This document shows, one piece after another, positions 1-7,065 of a stretch of 11,817 nt of DNA (positions within the stretch are counted from its first letter, which is position 1; each line of letters opens with the position of its first letter). This stretch comes from Actinomycetes bacterium (GTDB lineage: Bacteria > Actinomycetota > Acidimicrobiia > Acidimicrobiales > Palsa-688). The DNA is taken from the NCBI GenBank assembly GCA_021816565.1, contig JAKAXN010000110.1:1-11817 (forward strand). Direction: 5' to 3'. The position numbers and the translations under genes were made by a program. Below the pieces are notes generated by a model. It did no database searches. It worked only from the letters and a program-made list of their open reading frames with translations, and had not been told where the DNA came from.

Positions 1-1
1 G

Positions 2-184
2 GTCGGGGTCCAGGTCTCGGAGGGGCCCATGCCCTTCGCCCCCCACGCGGTGCGCTTCAGCGGCTGGGGGACGGCCCTGCGCCACTCCGACCGGCCGGTG
101 GACCCGGCCCGCCCGCAGGTGGTGGTATCGCTCGACGACCGGATGGTCGCCTTCCGGGCGGAGTCGCTCAGAGGAGATGGTTGA
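2..184 (+). CDS. C-terminal fragment of an unrecognised protein (5' partial)
   Basis: An open frame enters from the left edge and ends at a TGA at 182-184, giving 60 residues. The frame includes the stretches VGVQVSEGPMPFAP, HAVRFSGWGTALRH and PQVVVSLDDRMVAFRAE. It looks like real coding sequence, with alternating hydrophobic beta-strand-like segments and a natural end (RGDG then stop). The frame is open from the first full codon, so the start lies outside the window. I do not recognise the family. Its last 17 bases overlap the end of the oppositely oriented carboxypeptidase gene, so the two genes are convergent with no room for a separate terminator. Confidence 0.5.
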   Translation, partial: VGVQVSEGPMPFAPHAVRFSGWGTALRHSDRPVDPARPQVVVSLDDRMVAFRAESLRGDG

Positions 185-1313
185 GCCGCCAGCCCACGCC
201 GGCTCCGGGCACCGCCCATACGCCGGTGGACACCTGCGCCCCGGCCGGGTAGCCGCCGACCCGGACGGTGGCCCACCGTTGGCCCGGCGCAGAATGGACC
301 GTCACCGCCAGTTCGACTGTGGCGCCGGGGAGCGCCACCAGGCGCAGCGGCTGCAGGGTGGTGAGGGTGGAACGGTGCCCGACCCGGCTGACGGCCGCCA
401 CCGCCGTTCCCGCCGGTAGCGCCGTCCGCACCTGGAGTTGCTTGTAGTAGCTGTCGGTCAGGGCCCGGGCCGCCTGCAGGGCCCCGCCGGCGACCCCCGG
501 TCCGTGCTGCTCCAGCACCGCTCCGAGCAGCTGCACCCTGTGACCGGCGACCGGGCGCGACACCGAGAACATCAGGGCCTGCCCGGCGGCCAGCGTCGAT
601 CCGGTCTTGACCCCGTCGAAGCCGTCGGTGCCGACCAGGGTGTTGTAGTTCTCGAGGACCCCGAGGCCCGGGACGGTCACCGACGGCATGGCCACGATGG
701 AGGCGAAGGCCGGGACGGCCATGGCCTTCTGGCCCAGCAGCACCAGATCCCTGGCGCTGGAGACGGTGTGGGGGTCCAGGCCGCTGGCGTCGGCGAAGTG
801 GGTGTGGGCCATCCCGAACGCCGCCGCCTGGAGGTTCATGCGGGCCACGAAGGCCGGGATGCTCCCGGCGTCGTACGCAGCCAGGGCGTCGGCGATGTTG
901 TCCGCCGACGGGAGAAGCAGAGCTTCCAGGGCCGCCCGCTCGGTGAGGACCTGGCCGGCGTGGACGTCCACCAGGGACTGGTCCTGGGCCCTGCGGGCCG
1001 GCAACTCGGCCGCCTCGGCGGCGGTGATGGTCAGGTTGAAGCCCGGCGATCCGGTTGCCAGCGGGTGGTCCTTCAGCACCAGGTAGGCGGTCATGACCTT
1101 CGTGACGCTGGCGATGGGGACCGCCTTGGACGCCTGCGCGGAGCCGAGGGCGGCCCCGCCCGGGGTGAGCAGGGCGGCCTCGCCGGAGGCCGGCCAGGCC
1201 AGCTTCGGCGGACCCCCGGGGATCCGCACCGAGCCGGCCAGATCCACGCTTATGTGCGGCGGTGGGATCGACTCCGTCGCCGCCCGGGCCGCCACCGCGG
1301 CGGCGGCCACCAC
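168..1313 (-). CDS. D-alanyl-D-alanine carboxypeptidase (peptidase S11, DacA-like), membrane anchored
   Basis: Penicillin-binding serine peptidase expected to trim the terminal D-Ala of peptidoglycan stem peptides outside the membrane. Numbered from the GTG at 1313, the S11 motifs are in order: SVTK (69-72, nucleophile Ser and Lys), SADN (136-139, at the SxN position) and KTGST (236-240). The usual SxN Asn is Asp here, with Asn one residue later. A beta-rich C-terminal region follows (about 290-381). The GTG at 1313 is a poor start: it falls inside the membrane segment. The frame stays open upstream and encodes KAKPKHLRRHRYRWW followed by an Ala/Val/Gly-rich hydrophobic stretch, a classic cytoplasmic tail plus anchor. 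No ATG, GTG or TTG was found in that extension before it runs into the LCP gene, so the true start is unresolved (CTG at 1407-1409 is one option). It lies just downstream of the LCP gene on the same strand, probably co-transcribed. Confidence 0.88.
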   Translation of the reverse strand: MVAAAAVAARAATESIPPPHISVDLAGSVRIPGGPPKLAWPASGEAALLTPGGAALGSAQASKAVPIASVTKVMTAYLVLKDHPLATGSPGFNLTITAAEAAELPARRAQDQSLVDVHAGQVLTERAALEALLLPSADNIADALAAYDAGSIPAFVARMNLQAAAFGMAHTHFADASGLDPHTVSSARDLVLLGQKAMAVPAFASIVAMPSVTVPGLGVLENYNTLVGTDGFDGVKTGSTLAAGQALMFSVSRPVAGHRVQLLGAVLEQHGPGVAGGALQAARALTDSYYKQLQVRTALPAGTAVAAVSRVGHRSTLTTLQPLRLVALPGATVELAVTVHSAPGQRWATVRVGGYPAGAQVSTGVWAVPGAGVGWRLNHLL

Positions 1314-1393
1314 GACGGCGCCAGCCGCCCCGGCGGCCCACCAGCGGTAGCGGTGGCGCCGGAGGTGCTTGGGTTTGGCTTTACCCTCGGCCT

Positions 1394-2959
1394 CTACTTC
1401 GCCGTGCAGGGCCTCGGATCCCAGGGCTGCAGGTGGTCGCTGGTGGCGCTGGGCTTCTGGCCCAGCTCGGTGGCGGTGCTGCCCGACGCGCCCGGTGAGG
1501 GGTTGGCCGTGGTGGCGCTGGGAGCGGTGGCCTGCGTGGACGATACCGGCGGCGTGGCACTGAGGCCGCCCGGGCCGCCGATGACGGACAGGCCGGTGCC
1601 GGCGTCCACGGTGACCGTGCCGGGGGTGACGTTGGGGTCGATCTTGAGCATCACCGGCCCGCTCAGGTGGGAGAACACCGCCTCCGCCTGGGCCAGCTGG
1701 CCGGGGGCGTAGCGCACCAGCGTCTCGGCCGGGGTGGCCGGCACCGGGCCGTTGCCGATCTGGCCGGCCGGGAGCCCGAGCGACGCCAGGCTCTGGGACG
1801 TGTCGGTGGCCAGGTTTCCTATCCCGGTGATGTTATAGACGTTGACAGCCGTGGGGGTGACGGGGGCCGGGAGGGCCCCGGAGTCCCAGGCCGCGATGGT
1901 CTGGTTGTCCTGCGGCTGCACCGGCAGGTCCACATCACCCATGGCGTAGCCGTCGTAGTGGTAGTTGCTGGACGTCACCACCGGCAGGGTGGTCTCGGGG
2001 ATGGCGGTGGGCGACAGGTGCCGGTAGCGGGCCGCCAGGCTGATGAGCTGGTTCTTCAGACCGGGGTCGATGGTGATCTGGTTGATGATCGCCCCGAGGA
2101 AGTTGTTGAGCGTTATCGGGTCGGTCAGGCCCTTGGAGATGGCCGTGGAGAACAGGATCCGCAGGAAGGTGTGGTCCCGCACGATCCGGGACAGGTCCGA
2201 CTGCGGGTCGTAGGGCCAGTAGAAGCGGGAGCTGGTGTCGCCGGGCGGGTCGTACTGCAGGTGGCGGGCCCGCACCAGGGCCAGGGCCTGGGCCCCGTCG
2301 AGGTGGATGCAGCCGGTGGTGGGGATGTTGAGCAGGGAGTACTGGTCCCAGAGCGGCATGGGGAAGTCCACGTTGATGCCACCGAGGGCGTTGACCGTCT
2401 GCATGAAGCCGTTGAACTCGAGCTCCACGTAGTGGTTGATGGGGATGCCGAAGTCCTGCTCGACCGCCTTGATGAGATTGTCCGGGCCGTTGGCCCCGTC
2501 GTTCAGGGCGGCGTCGATCTTCTGGTACTTGCCGACGGGGCTGCCGGCCGGCATGGGGGCGAAGAGGTCGCGGGGTATGGACAGAAGGGAGGCGGTCCGC
2601 TTGCTCGGATCGAGATGGAGGATCATGAGGACGTCGCTCAGCGATCCCGAGAGCTGCTGGGGGTTACCGAACTGGGCAGCCTGGCTCTGGCTCAGCCCGG
2701 CCCGGGTCTGGTTCCCGATGAGGAGGATGTTCTCCGGGGACCCGGCCCCTCCGCTGCCGGTCTCCTTGGTGAGATCCGGGGCGGCCTGGGTGTGGATCGA
2801 GTCCAGCCGGTAGCGGACGTAGCCGTACGCCCCACCAGCGGCGACCAGGCACAGGGCCACCACCACGTTGACTGCGACCAGGATGCGTCGGGGCCAGCGG
2901 CGATGGGGGATAAGTTGCCGCTGGCGCCGCCCCGGCCTGGAATGTTTGCCTTTGGGCAC
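1394..2959 (-). CDS. LytR-CpsA-Psr (LCP) family protein with LytR_C domain
   Basis: LCP proteins transfer lipid-linked glycopolymers (teichoic acid, arabinogalactan or capsule type) to peptidoglycan on the outer face of the membrane. Order: basic cytoplasmic tail (1-25), one membrane helix (about 26-47), LCP domain (about 75-300), LytR_C domain (about 362-455), then a Ser/Thr/Pro-rich tail. Seen LCP signatures: SIPRD (127-131), KIDAAL (147-152), LDGAQALALVRARH (220-233) and DLSRIVRDHTFLRI (255-268), with the conserved Arg and Asp residues that bind the pyrophosphate of the lipid donor. The GTG start at 2957-2959 is chosen because it gives a clean positive-inside signal anchor. There is no Shine-Dalgarno; a TATCCT box ends 8 bases before the GTG, which could mean a leaderless message. 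Divergent from the SDR gene. The polymer transferred cannot be told from sequence. Confidence 0.92.
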   Translation of the reverse strand: MPKGKHSRPGRRQRQLIPHRRWPRRILVAVNVVVALCLVAAGGAYGYVRYRLDSIHTQAAPDLTKETGSGGAGSPENILLIGNQTRAGLSQSQAAQFGNPQQLSGSLSDVLMILHLDPSKRTASLLSIPRDLFAPMPAGSPVGKYQKIDAALNDGANGPDNLIKAVEQDFGIPINHYVELEFNGFMQTVNALGGINVDFPMPLWDQYSLLNIPTTGCIHLDGAQALALVRARHLQYDPPGDTSSRFYWPYDPQSDLSRIVRDHTFLRILFSTAISKGLTDPITLNNFLGAIINQITIDPGLKNQLISLAARYRHLSPTAIPETTLPVVTSSNYHYDGYAMGDVDLPVQPQDNQTIAAWDSGALPAPVTPTAVNVYNITGIGNLATDTSQSLASLGLPAGQIGNGPVPATPAETLVRYAPGQLAQAEAVFSHLSGPVMLKIDPNVTPGTVTVDAGTGLSVIGGPGGLSATPPVSSTQATAPSATTANPSPGASGSTATELGQKPSATSDHLQPWDPRPCTAK

Positions 2960-3062
2960 GGTCTTTAAGGATAAAAGCCCTGACCGGGTCGCGGCACTCG
3001 CCCCCCTACGGTTCGGGTAAACCTCTGGTTAAGCCTGGGCGTACGGTTACTGTCACCAGGCG
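2960..3062. promoter_or_regulatory. Divergent promoter region, LCP gene / SDR gene
   Basis: This 103-base gap separates two divergent genes and must hold both promoters. On the minus strand TATCCT (2968-2973) lies 8 bases before the LCP GTG. On the plus strand TACTGT (3048-3053) lies 9 bases before the SDR ATG. Both fit the TANNNT form of an actinobacterial -10, but no convincing -35 was found. An imperfect palindrome, TAAACC-TCT-GGTTAA (3018-3032), sits in the middle and could be an operator. The boxes are short and could occur by chance. Confidence 0.3.
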
Positions 3063-3845
3063 ATGACCGATCTTTCGGCGGTGCGGGCCGTGGTCACGGG
3101 GGCCACCAGCGGGTTGGGGGAGGCCATGGCCGACGCCCTGCTGGAGGCCGGTGCCGCGGTAGCGGTCGGCGCCCGCCCCGGTCCCCGTCTGGAGCGGGCC
3201 GTGGACCGGTGGCGGCGCCGGGGTTGGCGGGCCGAGGCGCTGCCCCTGGACGTGCGCGACCCGGCCTCGGTGGATGCGGCGGCCGCCCGGGCGATCGACG
3301 TGATGGGCGGCGTGGACCTGGTCGTCAACAACGCCGGCATCGGTATGCGCACGGTCAACCCCCGCTTCTTCGACGACCCCAGGCCCTTCTACGAGGTCAC
3401 GCCCGAGGGCTTCAGCGACCTGGTGGCGACCAACCTGACGGGATATTTCCTGGTGGCCCGGGCCTTCGCCCCCCACTTCGTGGGTCGGGGCGGGGGCCGC
3501 TTCGTCAACATGTCGATGAACCACGAGACCATGCGCCGCCGGGGGTTCGTCCCCTACGGCCCGGCCCGGGCCGGGGCCGAGGCCCTCAGCCTGATCATGG
3601 TGGAGGATCTCCGGCCGTTCAACGTGACGGTAAACCTGGTCCTGCCCGGCGGGGCCACCGCCACCGGCATGATCCCCGACGACCTGCCGGCCGCGGCCCG
3701 GGAGCGACTCCTGGAACCGGAGGTGATGAAGGCTCCCACCGTCTTCCTGGCCTCGGAGGAGGCGGCCGGGCTCACCGGGGCGCGGATCGTGGCCAGGGAC
3801 TTCGACCGCTGGCTCGCCGACTACCGGTCCCGGCTGCCGGGCTGA
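3063..3845 (+). CDS. Short-chain dehydrogenase/reductase (SDR) with a YxxxR active site
   Basis: A 260-residue protein of classical SDR length and Rossmann fold, probably a cytoplasmic NAD(P)H-dependent oxidoreductase; the substrate is unknown. The cofactor loop is TGATSGLG (12-19), an acidic LDVRD follows beta-3 (62-66), and NNAG (89-92) and the structural Asn in TNLTG (123-127) are present. The catalytic region reads NMSMNHE (149-155) then YGPAR (165-169). Tyr165 is present, but the position that is almost always Lys (YxxxK) is Arg169. The likely Ser151 is 14 rather than the usual 13 residues before Tyr. PGG (195-197) is the usual turn after beta-6. The ATG at 3063 starts directly before the glycine-rich motif, as expected. 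The upstream CCAGG is at best a weak ribosome site. The Arg could reduce or alter catalysis, or mark a divergent subfamily. Confidence 0.88.
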   Translation: MTDLSAVRAVVTGATSGLGEAMADALLEAGAAVAVGARPGPRLERAVDRWRRRGWRAEALPLDVRDPASVDAAAARAIDVMGGVDLVVNNAGIGMRTVNPRFFDDPRPFYEVTPEGFSDLVATNLTGYFLVARAFAPHFVGRGGGRFVNMSMNHETMRRRGFVPYGPARAGAEALSLIMVEDLRPFNVTVNLVLPGGATATGMIPDDLPAAARERLLEPEVMKAPTVFLASEEAAGLTGARIVARDFDRWLADYRSRLPG

Positions 3846-3981
3846 CCGGTCATGGGGTTACGGGCGCCTCGGGGAGCCCTGCCGGTATGTCCCTCGCGGC
3901 GCCGCCCGTAAAGGCCCTGAGCGGGCCGACCGATAGCAGTATGTGCCCAGTGCAGTTGGGCGGCCCGAAGGGACGCTGGGG

Positions 3982-5616
3982 TTGAGCGCCGTGGAAGACG
4001 TCGGCGATCCCGTAGACGCGGCCCTGCGCGACCTTCTGCGCCGCTACCCCGACGCCCAGGTGGCGGCCGTCACCGGCGACTCCGCAGCCCGGATCGTCCC
4101 CCTGCCCGACAGCGCCCTGATCGGTCCGGAGCACCCCCGCTTCGAGGGCCACTCGGTGGCCAACCTGGTGTCGAAGACCGACCGGGCGGTGATCGCCCGG
4201 ACCTGGAGCCAGGCCCGATCGGTGGGTCACGGACGATCCTGGTTGACCCTGATCACCGATCCTCCCGTCGCCGGCAACCTGCACATCTTCGACGTGCGCC
4301 ACCTGTTCGGGGTGATGGTCACCGTGTTCGTGGAGGGTGGGGACGACGCCGCCGCAGCCGCGGCGGACCTGAGGGTGGAGCTGGTCCCCACCAGGCTGGC
4401 CCGCATGGTGAAAGACGCCGCCGCTGGCATCGTCGAGGTCGACCGGGGCATCGAGAACCTCCTGGGCTGGAGGCCGGGGGAGCTGGTCGGGCGGCGCAGC
4501 CTCGAACTGGTCCATCCCGACGACCAGGACAAGGCCATCGACGGGTGGATGAACATGCTGGAGTTCCCCGACTCCAACCGGTCGGTCCGCCTCCGGCACC
4601 GCCACCGCGACGGCTACTGGGTCTGGGTGGAGGTCTACAACCACAACCGGCTGGCCGACCCCGATCACGGCGATGTGGTGGCCGAGATGGTCGACGTCTC
4701 GGAGGAGGTGGCCGCCCAGGAGGCGGTGCTGGCCCGCCAGCAGCTGCTGGAGCAGCTGACCGAGACCCTGCCCATAGGCCTGTTCCACGCCGACCTCAAC
4801 GGCAACCTCCTCTACGTCAACCGGCGCCTCACCGAGATCACCGGCCTGCCCGTGGGATCCCGGCTGGCGGAGTGGCCCGGCGTCGAGAGCCCCCGCTTCG
4901 CTGCCGTCATGGAGGCGGCCCTGCGCTCGGCTGCGGGCGGGACCGCCACCGATTCGGTCATCGAGGTGGTCGACCCGGGCGGCCGTCCCCGCCACTGTTC
5001 GCTCAGCATCCGCCCCCTGGCCGACCCGGCGGGGGAGACGACCGGTGTGACGGGGACCGTGGAGGACGTCACCGACACCGTGGTGGAACGCCGGGAGCTC
5101 GAGGTGCGGGCCGCCACCGACAGCCTGACCGGCTGCTTCAACCGATCGGCGGTGGTGGCTCTCCTCCAGGACGCCCTCGACGCGCTCCACCCTGACGACC
5201 ATCTCGACGGCGTGGCGGTGATCTTCCTCGATGTCGACGGGTTGAAGGAGGTCAACGACCGGCTGGGCCACTCCGCCGGAGACTTGCTCCTGGTCGAGGT
5301 GGGCCGCCGGCTGGCCCGGGCCGTGCGCTCACGCGACGCCGTGGGCCGCTACGGCGGTGACGAGTTCGTCGTGCTGGCCCGCCACGTCCGCAGCCCCGAG
5401 CACGCCATGACGGTGGCCCGCTGGATCGCCTCCCGCACGGTGCGCACCGTCGGGATCGAGGGCCACGACGTCGACATCCGGGTCAGCCTGGGGGTGGCCT
5501 GGGCCTCGAGCCCCGGGCTGGGGGCCGAGGCCCTGATCCGCCGGGCCGACGCCGCCATGTACCGCTCGAAGCGCGACGGCCGCTGCCAGCCGGTGCTGGC
5601 GCCGATCCCCGGCTGA
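3982..5616 (+). CDS. PAS-PAS-PAS-GGDEF diguanylate cyclase
   Basis: Cytoplasmic sensor enzyme expected to make cyclic di-GMP from two GTP. From the TTG at 3982 (544 residues): an N-terminal PAS-like sensory region (about 15-125), a second PAS (about 140-245, with LLGWRPGELVGR and HPDD), a third PAS (about 255-370, with ADLNGNLLYVN), then GGDEF (about 380-540). The active site is RYGGDEF (456-462), with the metal Asp in FLDVDGLKEVND. The inhibitory I-site RSRD (449-452) sits exactly five residues before GGDEF, so product feedback inhibition is likely. No EAL domain and no membrane helix. The TTG is chosen because GAAGGGA lies 8 bases upstream; a GTG at 3943 would add 13 residues but has no ribosome site. 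The second PAS seems to lack the strand that normally follows its first strand. Convergent with PPK2, 16 bases apart. Confidence 0.93.
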   Translation: MSAVEDVGDPVDAALRDLLRRYPDAQVAAVTGDSAARIVPLPDSALIGPEHPRFEGHSVANLVSKTDRAVIARTWSQARSVGHGRSWLTLITDPPVAGNLHIFDVRHLFGVMVTVFVEGGDDAAAAAADLRVELVPTRLARMVKDAAAGIVEVDRGIENLLGWRPGELVGRRSLELVHPDDQDKAIDGWMNMLEFPDSNRSVRLRHRHRDGYWVWVEVYNHNRLADPDHGDVVAEMVDVSEEVAAQEAVLARQQLLEQLTETLPIGLFHADLNGNLLYVNRRLTEITGLPVGSRLAEWPGVESPRFAAVMEAALRSAAGGTATDSVIEVVDPGGRPRHCSLSIRPLADPAGETTGVTGTVEDVTDTVVERRELEVRAATDSLTGCFNRSAVVALLQDALDALHPDDHLDGVAVIFLDVDGLKEVNDRLGHSAGDLLLVEVGRRLARAVRSRDAVGRYGGDEFVVLARHVRSPEHAMTVARWIASRTVRTVGIEGHDVDIRVSLGVAWASSPGLGAEALIRRADAAMYRSKRDGRCQPVLAPIPG

Positions 5617-5632
5617 GGCGGCCGCTGCGGGC

Positions 5633-6571
5633 TCAGACCCGGCCGCGGCCGGGAGACTCGCCCCGCTCGTACACCGCGCTGGCCGGGCCCACCACCAGCG
5701 GATCCACGACCGAGACCACGTCGTCGTTGCGGTTGGGGTAGTCGAACTGCGACAGGACGTGGCGCATGGCGTTGATCCGGGCCCGCTTCTTGTCGTTGCT
5801 CTTGACCACCGTCCACGGGGCGATGTGGGTGTCGGTCCGCTCGAACATGGCCTCCTTGGCCCGGGTGTAGTCGTCCCAGTGGTTGAGCGACGCCACGTCG
5901 GTGGGGGACAGCTTCCACTGGCGCACCGGGTCGATACGCCGGATCAGGAAGCGGGTGCGCTGCTCGGCCCGCGACACCGAGAACCAGAACTTGATGAGAG
6001 CGATGCCGTCGGCCACGAGCATCCTCTCGAACTGGGGGGTGTCCACCATGAACCGCTGGTACTCGTCCTCCGAGCAGTAGCCCATGACCCGCTCCACCCC
6101 GGCCCGGTTGTACCAGGACCGGTCGAACAGCACCATCTCCCCCCGGGAGGGCAGGTGGGCGACGTAGCGCTGGAAGTACCACTGGCCCCGCTCCCGCTCG
6201 CTGGGCTTCTCCAGGGCCACCACCATCGAGCCCCGGGGATTGAGGTGCTCGGTGAAGCGCTTGATGGTCCCGCCCTTGCCGGCCGCGTCGCGACCTTCGA
6301 AGAGGATCACCAGCCGCCCGCCGGTGTCCTTTATCCAGTTCTGCAGCTTCAACAGCTCGATCTGCAGCTGGCGCTTCAGCACGTCGTACTCGGGCCGGCC
6401 CATGCGCTCGTCGTAGGGGTAGCCCTCCCGCCATGTGTCCACCAGCCGGCCGTCGCGCCAGCGCAGTACCGGCTCGTCCTCGTCGTCGAGCTCGTCGAGC
6501 ACCAGCTGCTGGAGGTGCTCGGCCAGGTCCAGGTCCAGATCCAGGATGTCGGTCGGTATGCGCTCGGTCAT
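5633..6571 (-). CDS. ppk2: Polyphosphate kinase 2 (PPK2), class I-type single domain
   Basis: Transfers phosphate between polyphosphate and nucleoside diphosphates, typically making GTP or ATP from polyP. From the ATG at 6569-6571 (312 residues): an acidic N-terminus (ILDLDLDLAEH, 9-19), Walker A GRDAAGKGG (93-101), the PPK2 signature NPRGSMVVAL (111-120), WYFQRYVAHLP (131-141), Walker B LFDRSWYNRAGVERVMG (148-164), the WKLSPTD segment (219-225) and the conserved C-terminal APWTVVKSNDKKRAR (251-265). All PPK2 motifs look intact and the length is normal. A TTG at 6646 would add 25 residues, but the ATG is preferred: GGAGGGGG lies about 5 bases before it, and the TTG overlaps the start of the divergent DUF6458 gene. 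Polyphosphate metabolism fits the stress-type promoter in the same intergenic gap. Confidence 0.93.
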   Translation of the reverse strand: MTERIPTDILDLDLDLAEHLQQLVLDELDDEDEPVLRWRDGRLVDTWREGYPYDERMGRPEYDVLKRQLQIELLKLQNWIKDTGGRLVILFEGRDAAGKGGTIKRFTEHLNPRGSMVVALEKPSERERGQWYFQRYVAHLPSRGEMVLFDRSWYNRAGVERVMGYCSEDEYQRFMVDTPQFERMLVADGIALIKFWFSVSRAEQRTRFLIRRIDPVRQWKLSPTDVASLNHWDDYTRAKEAMFERTDTHIAPWTVVKSNDKKRARINAMRHVLSQFDYPNRNDDVVSVVDPLVVGPASAVYERGESPGRGRV

Positions 6572-6590
6572 CTGCCCCCTCCCGCCCGAA

Positions 6591-6616
6591 GTTTGCTCTC
6601 CGGAGCCTTCGGGTAC
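6591..6616 (+). promoter_or_regulatory. SigB/SigF-like general-stress promoter for the DUF6458 gene
   Basis: GTTT (6591-6594) and GGGTAC (6611-6616) are separated by 16 bases. This matches the actinobacterial SigF/SigB form (GTTT, about 14-17 bases, GGGTA[CT]) at both boxes and in spacing. Transcription would begin around 6622-6626, giving a 5' leader of about 20 bases that ends in a strong Shine-Dalgarno (GAGGAGGT, 6633-6640) before the ATG at 6646. The element faces the small membrane protein, away from PPK2. Confidence 0.6.
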
Positions 6617-6645
6617 ACGCGAACTATCCAACGAGGAGGTATCCA

Positions 6646-6900
6646 ATGGGCATCGGCACCAGCCTCGTCCTCATAGCGATCGGTGCGATTCTCGACTTCG
6701 CGGTCACAGTTCACACGAACGGATTCAACATCAACACCATAGGCCTCATCCTCATGATCGTCGGAGCGGTGGGGTTGGTCCTCTCCCTGCTGTTCTGGAA
6801 CTCGTGGGGCGGGAGCGGCATCAGCCGGGGCGTGAGCCGCAGCCGGCGGGTCGGGCCCAACGGGGAGACCTACTACGAGGAGCGCCGCAGCAGCTACTAA
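6646..6900 (+). CDS. DUF6458 family small membrane protein
   Basis: An 84-residue protein with two predicted membrane helices: MGIGTSLVLIAIGAI (from residue 1) and IGLILMIVGAVGLVLSLLFW (about 32-51), separated by a short loop with NGFNINT. A basic soluble tail follows (SRSRRVGPNGE, then TYYEERRSSY). The MGIG start, the 'LIAIGAIL-FAV' helix and the 'GLILMIVGAVGLVLSL' helix are typical of DUF6458, a small actinobacterial family of unknown function. The start is clear: an ATG 5 bases after GAGGAGGT. The SigB/SigF-like promoter upstream suggests induction by stress or in stationary phase. Divergent from PPK2 with only 74 bases between the start codons. Confidence 0.85.
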   Translation: MGIGTSLVLIAIGAILDFAVTVHTNGFNINTIGLILMIVGAVGLVLSLLFWNSWGGSGISRGVSRSRRVGPNGETYYEERRSSY

Positions 6901-6908
6901 CGGCCAGT

Positions 6909-6958
6909 CGCGACGATCAGTCCCAGCCCCCCGGGGTAGAAAGGGTCTGATCGTCGCG
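6909..6958. repeat. Perfect 12-bp inverted repeat with 26-base spacer (candidate terminator or operator)
   Basis: CGCGACGATCAG (6909-6920) and CTGATCGTCGCG (6947-6958) are exact reverse complements. After one mismatch the stem can extend by three more pairs (CCC 6922-6924 with GGG 6943-6945). It begins 9 bases after the DUF6458 stop codon and ends 107 bases before the DUF4388 start. As RNA it would form a stable stem that could end the DUF6458 transcript, but no run of T follows either arm. As DNA the two arms could be paired binding sites for one regulator. Confidence 0.6.
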
Positions 6959-7065
6959 TGCCGGCCTGTCCGCCGACATGCGACAATCGGATCCCAGACC
7001 GGCGCATCCTCTCGAGGCGGACCGGAACCGGGACCGGAAGTTGGTTAGCTGATTGCGAGGGTTGC

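Noticed and set aside
438..1712. Long plus-strand frame opposite the carboxypeptidase and LCP genes
   Set aside because: Gly/Arg/His-rich composition with no domain; it is the shadow of the real minus-strand genes in high-GC DNA.
1667..2968. Long plus-strand frame opposite the LCP gene
   Set aside because: The opposite strand carries all LCP motifs; this frame has biased composition and no recognisable fold.
3846..3981. Possible regulatory element between the SDR and cyclase genes
   Set aside because: Only weak GC-rich self-complementarity and no recognisable promoter boxes, riboswitch or terminator.
3850..5271. Long minus-strand frame opposite the diguanylate cyclase
   Set aside because: His/Gly/Val-rich shadow; PAS and GGDEF motifs are on the plus strand.
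6523..6546. Short CCAGGT/CCAGAT hexamer repeat at the PPK2 5' end
   Set aside because: It simply encodes the acidic Asp-Leu repeats (DLDLDL) near the PPK2 N-terminus; too short to be a distinct element.
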